Shown here piece after piece: positions 19,331-20,745 of a DNA stretch of 20,745 nt (position 1 is the stretch's first letter; every line of letters begins with the position of its first letter). Source of the stretch: Elysia marginata. Taxonomy: Eukaryota; Mollusca; Gastropoda; Plakobranchidae. Location: positions 68,750 through 89,494 of the forward strand of contig BMAT01012938.1 in the NCBI GenBank assembly GCA_019649035.1, written 5' to 3'. The position numbers and the translations under genes were made by a program. A model generated the notes under the pieces. That model did not search any database. It was not told the origin of the DNA and saw only the letters and a list, made by a program, of their open reading frames with translations.

Positions 19331-20403
19331 TTAAACCGAAACTAAAAGTTAATATAAAAAGAGAAATAAGGGAGAAAAGAAAGATAGAAGGGCAAAAACG
19401 GCAGAGAGATTTAGTTAAAATGATTAAAACTCCACCCTTCAATAAAAAAAAAAATTTCACTACTAATAGAGATAATGTGTCCTTGCATAGATAAATCTTT
19501 TTTTTAAATTCTTTTGAAATCCAGAAAAATCCCACAAGATCATGAGTTGTGAGCGAACAGACAACCTACCTATTTAACACACGTTGTTTTCTGTATAATA
19601 TTACTCGTACTTAACAATAAAAACATAACAGCAGAGAACAAATGATTACGACTAAAAACTCGAAATTTGGGGGGGGGGAGCATGTCTGGCAGTCATAATA
19701 TGATATATATTATAATTTATTATGCTCCAAATCTAGATGCTCACCCAGTGGTTTAACAGTTTCAGCGAGCAAACTCGACTTTTGTATGGCAGTTTTTCTC
19801 TATACTAGATGTCCTTAGTTGGCTACCTATAACATGTTTTGAAAATAGGCCTCATGAGGAAAAAATGAACGACAGGAAAAACCCTCGTAAAAATTAATGT
19901 ACACCTACCGCCCCCCCCCAACTGTGGTGGAGAATATTTATTTATGACAATTGCTTTGAGAGAGTTAAGATTTGGGCCATTTCTCTCTGCTTCAAAATAC
20001 TCTCAAGATCTGGTGATCACTAGCGCATCTTGGGATAAAACACGGTCACACAGTAATAAGGATCTTAAACCGCTGTTTTCGATACTTTGCCCCTTGCCTC
20101 TTCCTAACCCCACTTTTTTAAAACTCAGGGGTGTAAATATTTTAGGTTTAAGCTGATTTTAGCTCAAACTTTTCTCTCATTATTATTGAAAAAAAAAGCA
20201 TTAATTCAAGACCTGTTCGCATGTAACCTTGTGCAGTACTTGCCATTGCCTATTACTACTCTATAGAACTATTGATCCCAAAGCACTGAGAGTCTAATGT
20301 CGTTTTCGGTTTTTTTCTTCAATTGGGCGTTTACAACAAGTAAAGTGTTGTTTTGTGCCTTGTGCGCGCATGTTTCACTTAGGCTTTTCAACCTTTTTTT
20401 TTC
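19331..20403. other. 3' part of the long intron, nothing recognised before the acceptor tract
   Basis: AT-rich. An AT palindrome lies near 19697-19727 (CATAATA to TATTATG). From about 20380 the T-rich tract of the exon B acceptor begins. Confidence 0.55.
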
Positions 20404-20415
20404 TTCATATTTCAG

Positions 20416-20524
20416 ACGTGCGATAGCGAAGAGCAACTTCAGTCACACAAATTACCTTCACCCGAGCCACGCAGAGACAGGTGGCTACAAAAAGCGGGAG
20501 TTAAGATCTTCTGTGGATTGGTCG
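20416..20524 (+). CDS. rdgA: Diacylglycerol kinase zeta/iota (rdgA-type), exon B just before the C1 domains
   Basis: The exon lies between a strong acceptor (long T-rich tract then TTTCAG at 20404-20415) and a GTGAGT donor at 20525. It supplies one base to finish the codon split in exon A (AA|A, lysine), then 36 codons, and ends in phase 0. The peptide starts RAIAKSNFSH and ends RSSVDWS. Human DGK zeta has RKAITKSGLQHL followed by STVDWSE, and DGK iota has RKAISRAGLQHL followed by ATLDWSE. In both, this segment immediately precedes the first cysteine-rich C1 domain, so the next exon should open with a residue like E and lead into the C1 zinc ligands. The spacer between the two conserved blocks is not conserved. 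This short, phase-exact match is the main evidence for the gene's identity. Confidence 0.9.
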
Positions 20525-20654
20525 GTGAGTAAAATAATTATGGCTAATGTACTTCTTGTCTGTATGTGTCTCGCAACCAGTGAAAATAAGTCGGATGTCG
20601 GAAATTTGAAGAAACCGCCTTTCAAAAAGAGGCTTATCCACTGTATCTAATACC

Positions 20655-20745
20655 GTTGCTGCTGCTGCTACTGCTACTGCTAGAGCTACTGCTAATGTTA
20701 CTACAACTGCTGCTGCTACTACTACTACTACTACTACTACTACTA
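20655..20745. repeat. (CTG/CTA)n trinucleotide repeat, cut by the window end
   Basis: Starts as GCT units, mixes GCT and ACT, and ends in a pure run of about 10 ACT units that reaches the last base. It begins about 130 bases into the intron after exon B. Confidence 0.93.

Larger units (their letters stand above)
6155..20415 (+). other. 14.3-kb intron of the diacylglycerol kinase gene
   Basis: The intron opens with GTAAGT and closes with a T-rich tract and TTTCAG. Both flanking exons are in matching phase (two bases before, one after). The donor itself creates an in-frame stop: codon 480 would read AAG followed by TAA if the intron were kept. It contains three SINEs, several microsatellites, a miRNA-like hairpin and a candidate internal promoter with an alternative first exon. 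No other convincing coding exon was found on either strand. Confidence 0.85.

Noticed and set aside
19042-19494. 150-codon plus-strand ORF and its 100-codon reverse partner
   Set aside because: Both depend on the (GA)n repeat, which is open in several frames.
20525-20650. Extension of exon B by 41 codons to TAA at 20648-20650
   Set aside because: The GTGAGT donor at 20525 sits exactly after the conserved VDWS; the extension is intron sequence and would only appear in an unspliced transcript.

Overview
The window is animal nuclear DNA. It is AT-rich and dominated by non-coding sequence, with many dinucleotide and tetranucleotide microsatellites, tRNA-derived SINEs and GT-AG splice sites. Its one recognisable gene is a type IV (zeta/iota class) diacylglycerol kinase, the family that includes Drosophila rdgA. 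The gene layout, the SINE style and the microsatellite load suggest a mollusc, probably a gastropod. That placement is inference. Three unresolved bases (2541-2542 and 18762) show it is a draft assembly.

Layout. 1-4650 is non-coding 5' flank or 5'-UTR intron, with a (CT)n tract, a 93-bp tandem repeat (1510-1770), a C-run ending in an N gap and a (GATA)n array. 4716-6154 is a large coding exon (exon A) for 479 residues plus two bases of a split codon. It ends at a GTAAGT donor and is preceded by a 12-codon uORF. 6155-20415 is a 14.3-kb intron holding three SINEs, several microsatellites, a miRNA-like hairpin and other inverted repeats. 20416-20524 is exon B (109 bp). It completes the split codon in frame and carries the kinase hallmarks RAIAKS and SSVDWS that lie just before the C1 domains in human DGK zeta and iota. 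The next intron starts at 20525 and runs off the window in a CTG/CTA trinucleotide repeat. The C1 domains, catalytic domain, ankyrin repeats and C-terminal tail must lie further downstream.

The most interesting point is a CpG-rich island inside the intron (about 15690-15918). It contains a 68-bp open segment starting at ATG 15851 and ending at a GTAAGC donor. That donor leaves two bases, the same phase as exon A, so it can join exon B in frame. The predicted N-terminus is MGSCNSLM, a good N-myristoylation plus palmitoylation signal. If used, the gene would make two proteins sharing the catalytic part: a long form with a 480-residue phospho-site-rich head, and a short form with a lipid-anchored 23-residue head.

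Other points: the long head contains four copies of an RSxS-hydrophobic-D motif plus an RRASWE / CLHC module. Two copies of one SINE family sit 3 kb apart in opposite orientation, so the unspliced transcript could fold into a long duplex. No second protein-coding gene could be supported.
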